From 58-81 sp012729145 (GTDB lineage Bacteria; Synergistota; Synergistia; Synergistales; Thermovirgaceae), in assembly GCA_040770625.1 (NCBI GenBank), contig JAXGIW010000007.1, positions 39,206-103,205 on the forward strand: a DNA stretch of 64,000 bases, in the 5' to 3' direction. Below the pieces are notes generated by a model. It worked only from the letters and a program-made list of their open reading frames with translations, did not search any database and was not told where the DNA came from. Both the position numbers and the translations under genes were made by a program. Below are positions 43,609-52,246 of the stretch, one piece after another. Position 1 is the stretch's first letter; every line of letters begins with the position of its first letter.

Positions 43609-43884
43609 TCAGTGCCTCAGACCGAGCTTCTGGATGAGATCGCTATAACGTCCGAAATCCTTGTTCCTGAGGTACTGCAGAAGCCTTCTCCTGCGCCCTA
43701 CCATCTTGAGGAGACCCCTCTGGGAGTGGTGGTCCTTCTTATGGATCTTCAGATGTTCCGTCAGATCCCTGATCCGGGTGGTCAGGATCGCTACCTGGAC
43801 CTCCGGTGAACCCGTGTCGGCGTTATGGGTCTTGAACTCCTCGATGATGCCCTGTTTCTTCTCCTTTTCAAGCACTGCCTTCAC
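43609..43884 (-). CDS. rpsO: Ribosomal protein uS15
   Basis: A 91-residue S15: HNADTGSPEVQVAILTTRI, LTEHLKIHKKDHHSQRGLL and GRRRRLLQYLRNKD are diagnostic. Followed by a strong terminator and pnp. Confidence 0.97.
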   Translation of the reverse strand: MKAVLEKEKKQGIIEEFKTHNADTGSPEVQVAILTTRIRDLTEHLKIHKKDHHSQRGLLKMVGRRRRLLQYLRNKDFGRYSDLIQKLGLRH

Positions 43885-43950
43885 CTCTTGGTGTATATTC
43901 CCGGAACCAAGTAGTGCGCATATCCGCAGAACCTAGTATCGGGTGCAGGA

Positions 43951-43979
43951 ATTATATCACCATATAGTGTGCCGGGCAA
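43951..43979 (-). promoter_or_regulatory. Promoter of rpsO-pnp-dut
   Basis: TTGCCC (43974-43979) and a perfect TATAAT (43951-43956) spaced 17 bases on the minus strand, 67 bases upstream of rpsO. Confidence 0.72.
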
Positions 43980-44102
43980 ACAAATCCAATTATGGAAAAA
44001 ATATAAGGTTCCGCTCATTCTGCACTCGACATTTTCTTAATTATATGCTTTCATTCTTAATATAGACTCTACAGAATCTGATCGAAAGGAAGGATAAACT
44101 CC

Positions 44103-44783
44103 ATGAAGATCCTCATCGTAGAGGATAACAGGGACCTTGTGCAGGTCCTCTCGGAAGGGTTCAACGACCTTAACTATTCAGTGGAAAGCGCCTTTGACGG
44201 TATTGAAGGACTGAACAAGATCCGAAACAGCGACTATGACTGCATCATTCTGGACATCATGCTACCTGAGATGGATGGCTATGAAGTTGTAGAGAGGGCA
44301 AGGGAAGAGGGGAAGGACACCCCGGTGATAATGCTCACCGCCAAGGACTCCATAGAGGACAGGGTGGAAGGCCTCAACCGGGGAGCCGACGACTACCTGG
44401 TCAAACCCTTCGATTTCCGTGAACTGGTCGCCAGGATCAACGCGGTCACACGCAGGAGAGCGGAGCTGAAGAGGCCCATTCTCAACTGCGGACCGCTGGT
44501 TCTGGACCCCATTGCCAGGGAGTGCAGGGCCGAAGGCGAGACAGTGCCTCTCAGGAGAAGGGAGTTCGACATCCTGGAGCTTCTTATGCGCTACGAGAAC
44601 CAGGTCTTCACCAGGGAGAGGATCATTGCACACGTATGGCAGAAGGAGTACGACGGGACAAGCAACGTGGTCGACGTTCATGTAAAATACCTCAGGGACA
44701 AGCTGCGTCCCTACAACCTCGACACGGTGGTCGTTACCGTCAGAGGGGTCGGATACAAGGTGACCTGCCCCGACTACGAGTAG
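44103..44783 (+). CDS. OmpR-family response regulator
   Basis: A 226-residue regulator. Receiver domain: acidic pocket VEDN, phosphorylated D51 in IILDIMLPEMDGY, T79, and K101 in DDYLVKPFDF. C-terminal winged helix: LRRREFDILELLM, then VVDVHVKYLRDKL and VRGVGYKV. ATG 44103 follows GGAAGGA. It pairs with the histidine kinase 45 bases downstream; targets unknown. Confidence 0.95.
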   Translation: MKILIVEDNRDLVQVLSEGFNDLNYSVESAFDGIEGLNKIRNSDYDCIILDIMLPEMDGYEVVERAREEGKDTPVIMLTAKDSIEDRVEGLNRGADDYLVKPFDFRELVARINAVTRRRAELKRPILNCGPLVLDPIARECRAEGETVPLRRREFDILELLMRYENQVFTRERIIAHVWQKEYDGTSNVVDVHVKYLRDKLRPYNLDTVVVTVRGVGYKVTCPDYE

Positions 44784-44827
44784 CCCTCCGGCACCTTGAG
44801 ACCACGACCTGGGAGATGTTGAAATAG

Positions 44828-46306
44828 ATGGCAAGGTTATCCGACGGGCGGTGGCCGTTACGGCTCCGCTCGTTTCGTTTCAGGCTGGTTTTCTTTTCCG
44901 CCCTGACCATCATGGTGACCATCGCGATCTTCGGGATGGTCGTCTTTACTCTTTTCACCTCTCTTGAGATCAACAGGATCGACCGGACCCTGTCGGTTTG
45001 CCTTGAGGAGGTGATCTCCTTCCGGCAGAAGGCGGGAAGATTCCCTATCCAGGTATGGGAGGGCAGGTCCCGGGGTGTGGTATTACAGGTCTACGACCAA
45101 GACATGTCACTTCTTTTCCACCTCCCTCCAGGCCTTTCGGCCCCGATGATCCCGGGGGATCTTCTGGAGGCGGCATCCGGACGTAAGCACCCCTTCACCT
45201 TCGACCCGGCAAAAAGCAGATATCTTCCCAGGCTCTGGTGGGTCCTCCCATGGAACTATCTTTCTCACCGAAACCTCTGGAGGACCTGCACAACCGTTGC
45301 GCTTCTTGGTGAGAAAGAGGTCTTCCTTGTATCGATGGTCCCGATGGTATGGCTCCTCGAATCGAGGCAGCTGCTCTTCTGGATGATCGTCATCGCCGGG
45401 ATCGCAGGCATGATAGTCTCCCTTGCTGTGGGAAGGCTGCTGGCGGCCCGGGCCATCAGGCCGCTCAAGGACATAAACAGGGCCCTTTCGGAAGTCTCCA
45501 TCAGCAACATGTCGATCGACCCTACCCCATTGGGCACAGACAGGGAGATCGACGAGATCGTCAACCACATCAACACCATGCTTAAAAAACTGGACATGAG
45601 CATGAAGAACCTGCAGCAGTTCACCTCCGATGCGAGTCACGAACTGAGGACACCCCTGGCAGTGATGAGGGGCGCCGTCGACGTAGCACTCCTCAGGGAG
45701 AGGGACCCGGCCTACTACATCGGCAAACTCCAGGAGCTCATGTACAACATCGACGACATGCAGAACCTGGTGGGAGCCCTCCTGGAACTGGCCAGGCTGG
45801 ACGACTTCAAGGGGCTGGATTCGAGAGAACCGGTGGATCTTCTCCTGACCGCCGAGGATGCCATCGCCAACATGGAGGCCATAACTCAGAGGAGAGGTCA
45901 GACCATCGAGAAGGACCTCCACCCTGCCCCGACCCAGGGACGGGACGCCATGGTCCTGAGGCTCGCCTACAACCTCCTTGAGAATGCCAGCAAGCACTCC
46001 CCTCCGGGCAGCAAAATAGGTGTATCAACCTATATCGACCAGGAGAGGGACCACGCGGTGATGGAGATCCGCGACGACGGACCCGGTCTCGACCCTGAGG
46101 AGATAAACCAGTGCTTCGACAGGTTCTGGAGGGCCGACTTCTCGAGGACTACCCCCGGCTTTGGCCTGGGGCTTCCCCTGGTAAAGAGGATCGCCCAGAT
46201 ACACAGTGCCTTTATAGAGGTCGAATCCAGCAAGGGAGGGGGATCCCTCTTCAGGGTCAACTTTCCCCTGGACTCGGAGGCCCTCAAGGACTACGACTTC
46301 GAATAG
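44828..46306 (+). CDS. Sensor histidine kinase
   Basis: A 492-residue membrane kinase. TM1 ~20-45, extracytoplasmic sensor ~46-181 with no recognised fold, TM2 ~182-204, HAMP ~205-258, H box FTSDASHELRTPLAVMRG (H271), N box LAYNLLENASKHSPPGS, G boxes DDGPGL and GFGLGLPLVKRI. Cognate of the upstream OmpR-type regulator. Sensed signal unknown. Confidence 0.95.
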   Translation: MARLSDGRWPLRLRSFRFRLVFFSALTIMVTIAIFGMVVFTLFTSLEINRIDRTLSVCLEEVISFRQKAGRFPIQVWEGRSRGVVLQVYDQDMSLLFHLPPGLSAPMIPGDLLEAASGRKHPFTFDPAKSRYLPRLWWVLPWNYLSHRNLWRTCTTVALLGEKEVFLVSMVPMVWLLESRQLLFWMIVIAGIAGMIVSLAVGRLLAARAIRPLKDINRALSEVSISNMSIDPTPLGTDREIDEIVNHINTMLKKLDMSMKNLQQFTSDASHELRTPLAVMRGAVDVALLRERDPAYYIGKLQELMYNIDDMQNLVGALLELARLDDFKGLDSREPVDLLLTAEDAIANMEAITQRRGQTIEKDLHPAPTQGRDAMVLRLAYNLLENASKHSPPGSKIGVSTYIDQERDHAVMEIRDDGPGLDPEEINQCFDRFWRADFSRTTPGFGLGLPLVKRIAQIHSAFIEVESSKGGGSLFRVNFPLDSEALKDYDFE

Positions 46307-46308
46307 AG

Positions 46309-46336
46309 AAAAAAGGGGGCCCTTCAAGGGCCCCCT
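46309..46336 (-). terminator. Terminator of htrA (convergent with kinase gene)
   Basis: GGGGGCCCT-TGA-AGGGCCCCC (46315-46335) followed on the minus strand by TTTTTT. It serves htrA, and its hairpin may also end the kinase transcript from the other side. Confidence 0.88.
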
Positions 46337-46355
46337 CCGGTGCTTCTTGATGACG

Positions 46356-47768
46356 CTACAGGTTTGCCGATACGTAGAAGGTCCGGCCCTCCCGAAGGAC
46401 AAGCATGGCAAGGCTCTTCAGGTCCCTTGAGAGTATCTCCTCTAACTGGGCATGATCCTTGACGGTCTCACCGTTGATCTCGAGGATCACGTCGCCCTCC
46501 CGAAGACCCATCCGGTGCCCTAGCGACCCCGGAAGGACACCGGTGATGATAGCTCCCCCTGTCTCCTCGATGCCGTACTTCTCTCTCAGTTCAGGGGTAC
46601 CGGAAGCGATCGAGATCCCCAGCTTCGACGAGCTAACGGGCTCGTCCTTGACGGGGGCCTCCGACACCTCCTCCGTCGGTACCGCCGACAGAGTAACGTT
46701 GATCTTCTTCTGGACCCCCTTGCGGATGACCGTAAGCTCTACCTTTTCTCCGGCAAGGTGTTGCCTGATGGCTACGATAAGGTCGCCGTGATCTTTTACC
46801 TTGCGGCCGTCGATGGCGGTGACCACGTCACCTCTCAGGATCCCGGCCTTCTCCGCCGGCGCCCCCTTCACAACGTCGCTGACAAGGGCTCCCTCACCCG
46901 ACTTTATCCCGTAGGCGCTGGCGAACTCCCTGGTCAGAGGCTGGAGGTATACCCCGAGCCAACCCCTGTTTACCTTGCCGTACTGGATAAGGTCGTCCAT
47001 GATCTGCTTTGCCATGTTCACTGGCACCGCAAAGCCTATACCCTGGGCATAGGGGACGATCGCCGTATTGATCCCGATCACCTGTCCGTCAAGGCCTAGC
47101 AGGGGTCCACCGCTGTTGCCGGGGTTAATTGCCGCGTCGGTCTGGATGAACCCGTCGAAGTTGAGGTTCCTGGCCCTGACGGACCTGTTCTTCGCGGAGA
47201 CGACGCCCACGGTTACGCTGCTCTCGAAACCGTAGGGGTTTCCTATGGCTATGACCCACTCTCCTACCTCTATCCTGTCGGAGTCACCCATGGGTACCGT
47301 CGGCAGGTCAGAAGAATCGATCTTAATGACCGCCAGATCGTAGGACGGGTCCTTTCCGACCACCCTGGCCGGGAAGGACCTGCCATCGGAGAGAGTCACC
47401 TCTATGGTCATGTTGTCGGGACCGTCCACCACATGGTTGTTGGTCAGGATATAACCGTCACCAGTGACGATGAAACCCGAACCCTTGCCCCTCATGGGCA
47501 CTTCCCGTGAAAAACGGTCAAACCGGTCACCGAAGAACTCTCTGAAGAAGGGATCGTCAGGGAAGGGCGAAAAGGACCTCTGGACCATCGCTTCGGTATC
47601 TATGTTGACCACTGCCGGCGAAGCTTCCTTGACTATCTTTGCGATGGGGTTGCCTGTGAAAACGTCCTGTGCCGCGGCTGTTCCTGATGAAAGGGGTAAG
47701 ACGACGGCTGCGGAAAGGAGGAACACCAGCGCCGCCAAAAAGAACCTTGATCCTTTGGATCTTTTCAT
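46356..47768 (-). CDS. HtrA/DegP-family serine protease with two PDZ domains
   Basis: A 470-residue envelope protease/chaperone. Signal or anchor segment RFFLAALVFLLSAAVVLPL; trypsin-like domain with triad H112 (TNNHVVD), D144 (SYDLAVIKI) and S219 (NPGNSGGPL); PDZ1 ~250-345 and PDZ2 ~375-470. Start ATG 47768 follows GGAGGTG; a GTG nine bases upstream lies inside that site. Length and architecture are DegP/DegQ-like. Confidence 0.95.
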   Translation of the reverse strand: MKRSKGSRFFLAALVFLLSAAVVLPLSSGTAAAQDVFTGNPIAKIVKEASPAVVNIDTEAMVQRSFSPFPDDPFFREFFGDRFDRFSREVPMRGKGSGFIVTGDGYILTNNHVVDGPDNMTIEVTLSDGRSFPARVVGKDPSYDLAVIKIDSSDLPTVPMGDSDRIEVGEWVIAIGNPYGFESSVTVGVVSAKNRSVRARNLNFDGFIQTDAAINPGNSGGPLLGLDGQVIGINTAIVPYAQGIGFAVPVNMAKQIMDDLIQYGKVNRGWLGVYLQPLTREFASAYGIKSGEGALVSDVVKGAPAEKAGILRGDVVTAIDGRKVKDHGDLIVAIRQHLAGEKVELTVIRKGVQKKINVTLSAVPTEEVSEAPVKDEPVSSSKLGISIASGTPELREKYGIEETGGAIITGVLPGSLGHRMGLREGDVILEINGETVKDHAQLEEILSRDLKSLAMLVLREGRTFYVSANL

Positions 47769-47808
47769 CCGAGCCACCTCCTGTATGCTTTACGGCAATT
47801 ATCCTCCC

Positions 47809-48627
47809 TCAGGGTCTTCCTGGAATCGTCAATTCTACGGAAATGGGGTCTCCGGGTTTAAAGCCGAGCATGTCCGAGGCCCTGCCCCTGTTGACCGCGA
47901 TGGAGACGAAACCCCAACTGTCCTCAAGGGCGACCATATCCCCGGAACTTACGTCCGAGAAGGTGCGTCCCACAGGGATGCTGAAAAGCCAGCCACAGCT
48001 GACCTTTATCTCCGAATCTCCCAGTTTCCCCAGGAGGTTCCAGGGGATGTCGGTCCGAATTGTGCCAAAGGCGTCAACTAGGGTTACGTGGCCAGAGATC
48101 TTGCCCGGCGAGGACTGCGGTGCCGGGAGCGGGAAGCGGTTCAGCCCGCCCCTGGGGATCTCGATGCCGCACTTTTCGGGGGGAACCCCTCCGACGAGGT
48201 CGGCCACTACGGGAGCCATGATGTCCCTTGCGTGGAATGTTGGTGAGACCTGCTCTGCACCTGCCGGCGGACGCTCGATGGACCAGCTGCTGCTGATGCC
48301 GCCGGTCCTCTCGGCCGCGGGGACGAGGAGGCCGTTGTCGGGGCCGACGAAGAGGTCTCCCCGGACGGAACGGATCACCAGTATCTTTCTGTCGGTCCCA
48401 ACACCGGGGTCCACTATGGCCAGGTGGACGCCCACAGGCATGTACAGGACCGCACCGGCGAGCATCCATCCACCCGAAATTACGTCGAAGGGGGGCACCT
48501 CGTGGCTGATGTCAATAACCGGCAGGGTCACCCCCCTTCGAAGAAGGAGCCCCTTGCAGCAGGCCACTGTCTCATCGGACAGCCCGAAGTCAGAGAGAAA
48601 GGTGACGCATCTGAATTCCCCTGTCAT
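47809..48627 (-). CDS. SAM hydroxide adenosyltransferase (DUF62) family protein
   Basis: A 272-residue protein of the DUF62/fluorinase-like family that hydrolyses S-adenosylmethionine to adenosine and methionine. Blocks: VTFLSDFGLSDETV, VIDISHEVPPFDV, VHLAIVDPGVGTDR, LFVGPDNGLL, and FHARDIMAPVVADL. The N-terminal FLSDFG and DPGVGT segments bind SAM in the family. It lies between jag and htrA on the same strand; no chlorinase/fluorinase context is visible. Confidence 0.85.
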   Translation of the reverse strand: MTGEFRCVTFLSDFGLSDETVACCKGLLLRRGVTLPVIDISHEVPPFDVISGGWMLAGAVLYMPVGVHLAIVDPGVGTDRKILVIRSVRGDLFVGPDNGLLVPAAERTGGISSSWSIERPPAGAEQVSPTFHARDIMAPVVADLVGGVPPEKCGIEIPRGGLNRFPLPAPQSSPGKISGHVTLVDAFGTIRTDIPWNLLGKLGDSEIKVSCGWLFSIPVGRTFSDVSSGDMVALEDSWGFVSIAVNRGRASDMLGFKPGDPISVELTIPGRP

Positions 48628-48739
48628 TTCCGAACACCCCCGATAAATATACCATCAGCATCTCCGGGCAGGGTAAGACAACGCGCCCGGCGGGGCCGGA
48701 TCACGCAGGGGTACCTGCACAAAAGGCAGGTAATCCTCT

Positions 48740-49405
48740 TCAGGCCTTCCCCTGGGAGCCCTTCCGGGCTGGAGACACTACGACTCTTCTCATGGGCTCG
48801 GAACCGACTGAGCCGGTTGACACGTCGTCCCGTTCCTTGAGGGACATGTGGACGATCCTTCTCTCCCAGCTGGTCATTGGTTCAAGCCGTATGGGACGCC
48901 CCTTTCTCTGGGCTTCCCTGGCGGCGGCAAGGGCTATCTTTTCGATGCTATCCTGCCTGCGCGCCTTGTACCCGCCGCTGTCGATCCTTATCCTCCTTCC
49001 CGGGTCCTTCTCCCGGAGGACCAGGTTGGTGAGGAATTCGACGGCCTTGAGGGTCTCTCCGTTCCTCCCTATTACAATTCCTGTGTCCTCCCCGGCAAGG
49101 TCAATATTATCCCCGTCGGTCATCACTGGCTCAATGGAGAGGTCCATCTTGCCAAGAAGCTCCTCCAGGAAGGGGATAGACCCTTGCGGAGGAGAAGCTT
49201 CAGGCCGGCCCAACTTCCTGGAGATGGAGACACGCATCTTCTTACCCAGGAGGCCGAAAAGCCTTTTGCCCTCGTCAACGACCTCGATCTCAACATCCGA
49301 AGGTTCCACGGACCAGCGGAGGGACCCTATATGCCGGGCCTCCTCCAGGGAATTCACTTCAACAACAAAAGACTCAAGCTCTTCCACGGCATTGACCCCT
49401 TTCAT
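48740..49405 (-). CDS. jag: Jag/KhpB-type RNA-binding protein
   Basis: A 221-residue protein: Jag-N domain (SLEEARHIGSLRWSVEPSDV then KRLFGLLGKKMRV), KH-II domain with GXXG-like IGRNG at 112-116, and R3H motif RRIVH at 181-185. Binds RNA and is linked to cell elongation in Gram-positives with KhpA. It follows yidC directly, the usual order. Confidence 0.93.
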   Translation of the reverse strand: MKGVNAVEELESFVVEVNSLEEARHIGSLRWSVEPSDVEIEVVDEGKRLFGLLGKKMRVSISRKLGRPEASPPQGSIPFLEELLGKMDLSIEPVMTDGDNIDLAGEDTGIVIGRNGETLKAVEFLTNLVLREKDPGRRIRIDSGGYKARRQDSIEKIALAAAREAQRKGRPIRLEPMTSWERRIVHMSLKERDDVSTGSVGSEPMRRVVVSPARKGSQGKA

Positions 49406-49417
49406 TCCAGTAGGGAA

Positions 49418-50215
49418 TTACTGTCTGCCTTCCTTCTTCTGGGGCTTTTCCTTTAGAAGAACGGGCTTCTCCTGCATCTCCACCTCGGTCTTTCTCTTGA
49501 TGTGCCACTGCTGCCCCACGCCGATGAGCGATGAGACACCCCAGTAAAGGAGCACACCGCCGGGCAGGCTGAGGCAGATAAATGTGAGGAAGACCGGCAT
49601 GAACCAGTTCATGAACTGCATCTGCGGATTGGAACTTCCGCTGAGTTTCTGCTGGAACCAGGTGAGGTAACCCACGACGAGCAGGAGGACCAGGTTGGCC
49701 GCGTAAACTCCCACATTGGCCAGACCGGCCGGGTTGGCGGCAATAGCCGACATTACCTGTCCAATGCCGTGGGTCTCTGCCACGAGGCCAACGGCCTCTC
49801 CAAGGGTGGAGAGGACCGATCCCTCAAGACTGATCCCAAGGAAGGTCGCCCCGCCAAGGTCCAGGTTCATCAACACCCTGAAGAGGAGGATAAGTATGGG
49901 GAGCTGCACCAGGAGTGGGAGACAACCCGCCGCCGGGTTGACGTTGTTCTCCTTGTAAAGCTTCATTATCTCCTTGTTCAGGGCGTCTTTGTCGTTGGCA
50001 TACTTTTCCTGCAGGATCTTGATGCGGGGTTGAAGCTTCTGCATCTTCTGCATGCTTACCAGCTGCTTGTGCGAGAGGGGGTGTAGCAGGATCCTGATCA
50101 GGATAGTCAGAATAATTATGGCTATCCCGTACGAATGTGTGAACGTGTAAAGGCTGTTCAGCACGAAAAGCAGGAAATCGCCCGCCGCTTTCCAGAGTGC
50201 GCTCAAAGGATTCAC
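49418..50215 (-). CDS. yidC: Membrane protein insertase YidC
   Basis: A 265-residue YidC/Oxa1 insertase of the short (Gram-positive length) type: core begins YGIAIIILTILIRILLHPL with the groove arginine, followed by a coiled cytoplasmic loop (MQKMQKLQPRIKILQEKYAND) and four further membrane segments; the tail is K/E rich. It lacks the long periplasmic domain of E. coli YidC. Overlaps yidD by 4 bases. Confidence 0.95.
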   Translation of the reverse strand: MNPLSALWKAAGDFLLFVLNSLYTFTHSYGIAIIILTILIRILLHPLSHKQLVSMQKMQKLQPRIKILQEKYANDKDALNKEIMKLYKENNVNPAAGCLPLLVQLPILILLFRVLMNLDLGGATFLGISLEGSVLSTLGEAVGLVAETHGIGQVMSAIAANPAGLANVGVYAANLVLLLVVGYLTWFQQKLSGSSNPQMQFMNWFMPVFLTFICLSLPGGVLLYWGVSSLIGVGQQWHIKRKTEVEMQEKPVLLKEKPQKKEGRQ

Positions 50216-50496
50216 CTTCCCTTGGGAGAATATTCTCTTTGATGGAGAACCCTGTCAAATAACGACGGGAATTCGTCCGGAACAGGATCGTAGCCGCCGC
50301 TGTGCCAGGGACCGCATTTTATTATACGTAAAAAAGCAAGTGCTGTTCCCCTGGCCAGTCCAAACCTCTCTATCCCCTGGATCGCATAACTCGAGCACGA
50401 GGGGTAGAACCTGCACCGGTCACCAAGCAGGGGGGAAATGAACCTCTGGTAGAAGTGAATGACCTTTACGGCCGTTCTTGCAGGAAGACCCTTCAT
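50212..50496 (-). CDS. yidD: Membrane protein insertion efficiency factor YidD
   Basis: A 94-residue protein with the family block FYQRFISPLLGDRCRFYPSC, then SSYAIQ, and IIKCGPWHSGGYDPVP. The start at 50496 overlaps the rnpA stop (ATGA); a much longer open frame exists upstream but runs antiparallel in frame with rnpA and is not conserved. Confidence 0.93.
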   Translation of the reverse strand: MKGLPARTAVKVIHFYQRFISPLLGDRCRFYPSCSSYAIQGIERFGLARGTALAFLRIIKCGPWHSGGYDPVPDEFPSLFDRVLHQREYSPKGR

Positions 50497-50897
50497 CCCT
50501 GGTTGCGCCTCCTGTCGATATCCCAGTCCGGCCCTGGCCATTCCGGCCCCAGGAGACCGGCTCTCTGGAACACCTTTGTCATGTCCAAGTATACATCTCT
50601 TGCGTTCTTTCCTATGGCTGGTGTCTTTATAGTGCAGACTATCCAGAAACCTTCCTTTACCCATGGACGGAGCCTCCTCAGGGACTCCCGCAGCAGCCTT
50701 TTCCCGCGGGAACGCAAGGGCGAACACCCCTGCTGCTTGCCCACGGCAACTCCGTAACGGGTCGTCCCGTCGGGGGAAGCCATAAACAGTAACCGCACCA
50801 ACGCGCCACTTTCCCGGCGGCCGGTGCGGAAAACCTGATCGAACTGCCAGCCCTTTTTAAGCCTGTCCTGGGATGGGAAAACAAAAGAAGCCCGCAA
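50493..50897 (-). CDS. rnpA: Ribonuclease P protein component
   Basis: A 134-residue RnpA: QDRLKKGWQFDQVFRTGR at the start and RSRGKRLLRESLRRLRP for the conserved RNR-like helix. Start codon is TTG at 50897, directly after the rpmH stop codon. Sequence is somewhat divergent but position and blocks are clear. Confidence 0.93.
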   Translation of the reverse strand: MRASFVFPSQDRLKKGWQFDQVFRTGRRESGALVRLLFMASPDGTTRYGVAVGKQQGCSPLRSRGKRLLRESLRRLRPWVKEGFWIVCTIKTPAIGKNARDVYLDMTKVFQRAGLLGPEWPGPDWDIDRRRNQG

Positions 50898-51032
50898 CTA
50901 GACCGCCAGGCGCTTCCTGCCCTTGTTCCTCCTGTTCTGGAGGATGCGCCTGCCGCTCGGGCTGCTCGAGCGCTGTAGGAAGCCGAGCTTTCTCTTTCTC
51001 TTTCTATTATGCGGCTGGAAGGTCTGTTTCAA
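50898..51032 (-). CDS. rpmH: Ribosomal protein bL34 (TTG start)
   Basis: A 44-residue L34, MKQTFQPHNRKRKRKLGFL and then RRILQNRRNKGRKRLAV. TTG 51032 lies 8 bases after GGAGGTG. First gene of rpmH-rnpA-yidD-yidC-jag. Too short for most gene lists but unambiguous. Confidence 0.95.
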   Translation of the reverse strand: MKQTFQPHNRKRKRKLGFLQRSSSPSGRRILQNRRNKGRKRLAV

Positions 51033-51088
51033 TTGCTACACCTCCTCTGGCTATCGCTTGGGAACACCGGGGAAAAACCAGCCCGGAT

Positions 51089-51117
51089 ACTATATCATAC
51101 AGGGTAACCCACAACAA
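51089..51117 (-). promoter_or_regulatory. Candidate rpmH promoter
   Basis: TTGTTG (51112-51117) and TATAGT (51089-51094) with 17-base spacing, 57 bases before rpmH. No consensus DnaA box (TTATCCACA) was seen around it. Confidence 0.5.
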
Positions 51118-51185
51118 GTATTGAAGAGCAAGCTGTGGCGGGAGCAAGCAAAGGTGTCAGCCCGTACACTTTTGATATTTCCACG

Positions 51186-51317
51186 TTATTTTACACGGAA
51201 GTCTTTGCTCAAGCTGTTGACCCTTCTCCACCATCGCCCAGATCGTCGCCAGGCCTGGATCCCCCCGTCGAGGCAGACATGTTGACCGGTGGTGGCAATC
51301 CCTCGCCCTAACGGCAT
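51186..51317 (-). pseudogene. Remnant of a short-chain dehydrogenase gene
   Basis: A 43-codon frame starts MPLGR and then jumps to TTGQHVCLDGG, followed by unrelated residues. MPLGR and TGQ...DGG are the two ends of the usual C-terminal stretch of SDR-family reductases; about 30 codons between them are missing. Probably an internally deleted fossil. Together with the promoter of rpmH this explains the otherwise empty 51033-51337 spacer. Confidence 0.35.
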
Positions 51318-51337
51318 ACCTCAGCCACCAAACCCCC

Positions 51338-51925
51338 TTATGCTCTCTCACTTTTCAGAATGGAACAGACCCATTGGTCCTGGAACTTCCCCCGGGCCCA
51401 CTCGTAATTGCGCAAAAGTCCCTCGGTATTGAAACCGAGATCTTTCAGCAGCCCCAAAGACCTTCCATTGCCTTCAGTTACAAAGGCCTCTATCCTGTTG
51501 AGACCCATGCCATCGAAACCATACTCCAGTGCTGCCGACATCGCTTCCTTCATGTACCCCTTCCCCCAGTGATACTTGCCCAGTTCATATCCTGTTTCAG
51601 CACGGAAATGTTCCTTCTTCCAGTTGTGGAATCCGCAGGTCCCCATTACCGTTCTGTCCGAAAGCATTGTTATCACCCACCTGATCCCTTCACCCCTCTC
51701 ATGAAGCCCTTTTAGCAGATCGATCATGGCGACGGTCTCTTCTTCCGCCCCAAAGGGGTCCAGAGTCATGAATTCCATGACCACAGGGTCAGACCATATT
51801 GCATGGAGCAAAGGCGCATCATCCCGGGAGAACTGCCTAAGGACAAGCCTCCTTGTCGTAATTACCGGGAAGGGATCCCTGTTGCAGAACGGATCGGCCT
51901 TAACTCCTGCTTTTTGTTCTGTCAT
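51338..51925 (-). CDS. GNAT N-acetyltransferase, RimJ/RimL type
   Basis: A 195-residue acetyltransferase: TTRRLVLRQFSRDDAPLL at the start, acetyl-CoA loop GYELGKYHWGKGYMKEAM (Q/RxxGxG/A variant), and EAFVTEGNGRSLGLLKDLGF. This subgroup acetylates ribosomal protein N-termini or small amines. Substrate unknown. It stands in an accessory stretch with decayed neighbours. Confidence 0.85.
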   Translation of the reverse strand: MTEQKAGVKADPFCNRDPFPVITTRRLVLRQFSRDDAPLLHAIWSDPVVMEFMTLDPFGAEEETVAMIDLLKGLHERGEGIRWVITMLSDRTVMGTCGFHNWKKEHFRAETGYELGKYHWGKGYMKEAMSAALEYGFDGMGLNRIEAFVTEGNGRSLGLLKDLGFNTEGLLRNYEWARGKFQDQWVCSILKSERA

Positions 51926-51984
51926 AGACTTTTCTTCTCCTTCCCTGAAGGGGTCACTTTTTCCTTTTGGGTTTCCCCCGATGT

Positions 51985-52182
51985 TCAGTCACCTGTCCTT
52001 TTGATCGTCCCTGTCCGCGCCTCAAGCTGCCCCATGGCCAGCTGAAGAAAAGTTGTCCTGCCTGCCCCGTACGCTCCAACGATCCACGTCCATCCTCCCG
52101 GGAAATGGACCTTCACATCCTCGAATAACGGTGACGTGTTTCCCGGGTAGGCGAATGAAACGTGTTGAAAAGATATCGACAT
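51985..52182 (-). pseudogene. Truncated ABC-F ATPase (N-terminal remnant)
   Basis: A 65-residue frame, ISFQHVSFAYPGNTSPLF, then WIVGAYGAGRTTFLQLAMG and GTIKRTGD, matching the first ~65 residues of ABC-F ATPases. Walker A should be GxxGxGKT/S but reads GAYGAGRT, with the essential lysine replaced by arginine, and the protein ends before the signature motif and Walker B. A non-functional fragment. Confidence 0.7.
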
Positions 52183-52246
52183 GATCGTCCTCCAGAGCGG
52201 GCAAGAGGTTCCCTTCGGGTAAATCTTTCAGGATCCTCTCCTGGGC

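Noticed and set aside
51033..51337. Replication origin next to rpmH
   Set aside because: No dnaA gene and no consensus TTATCCACA boxes in the spacer; only one weak TGTGGGTTA-like match.
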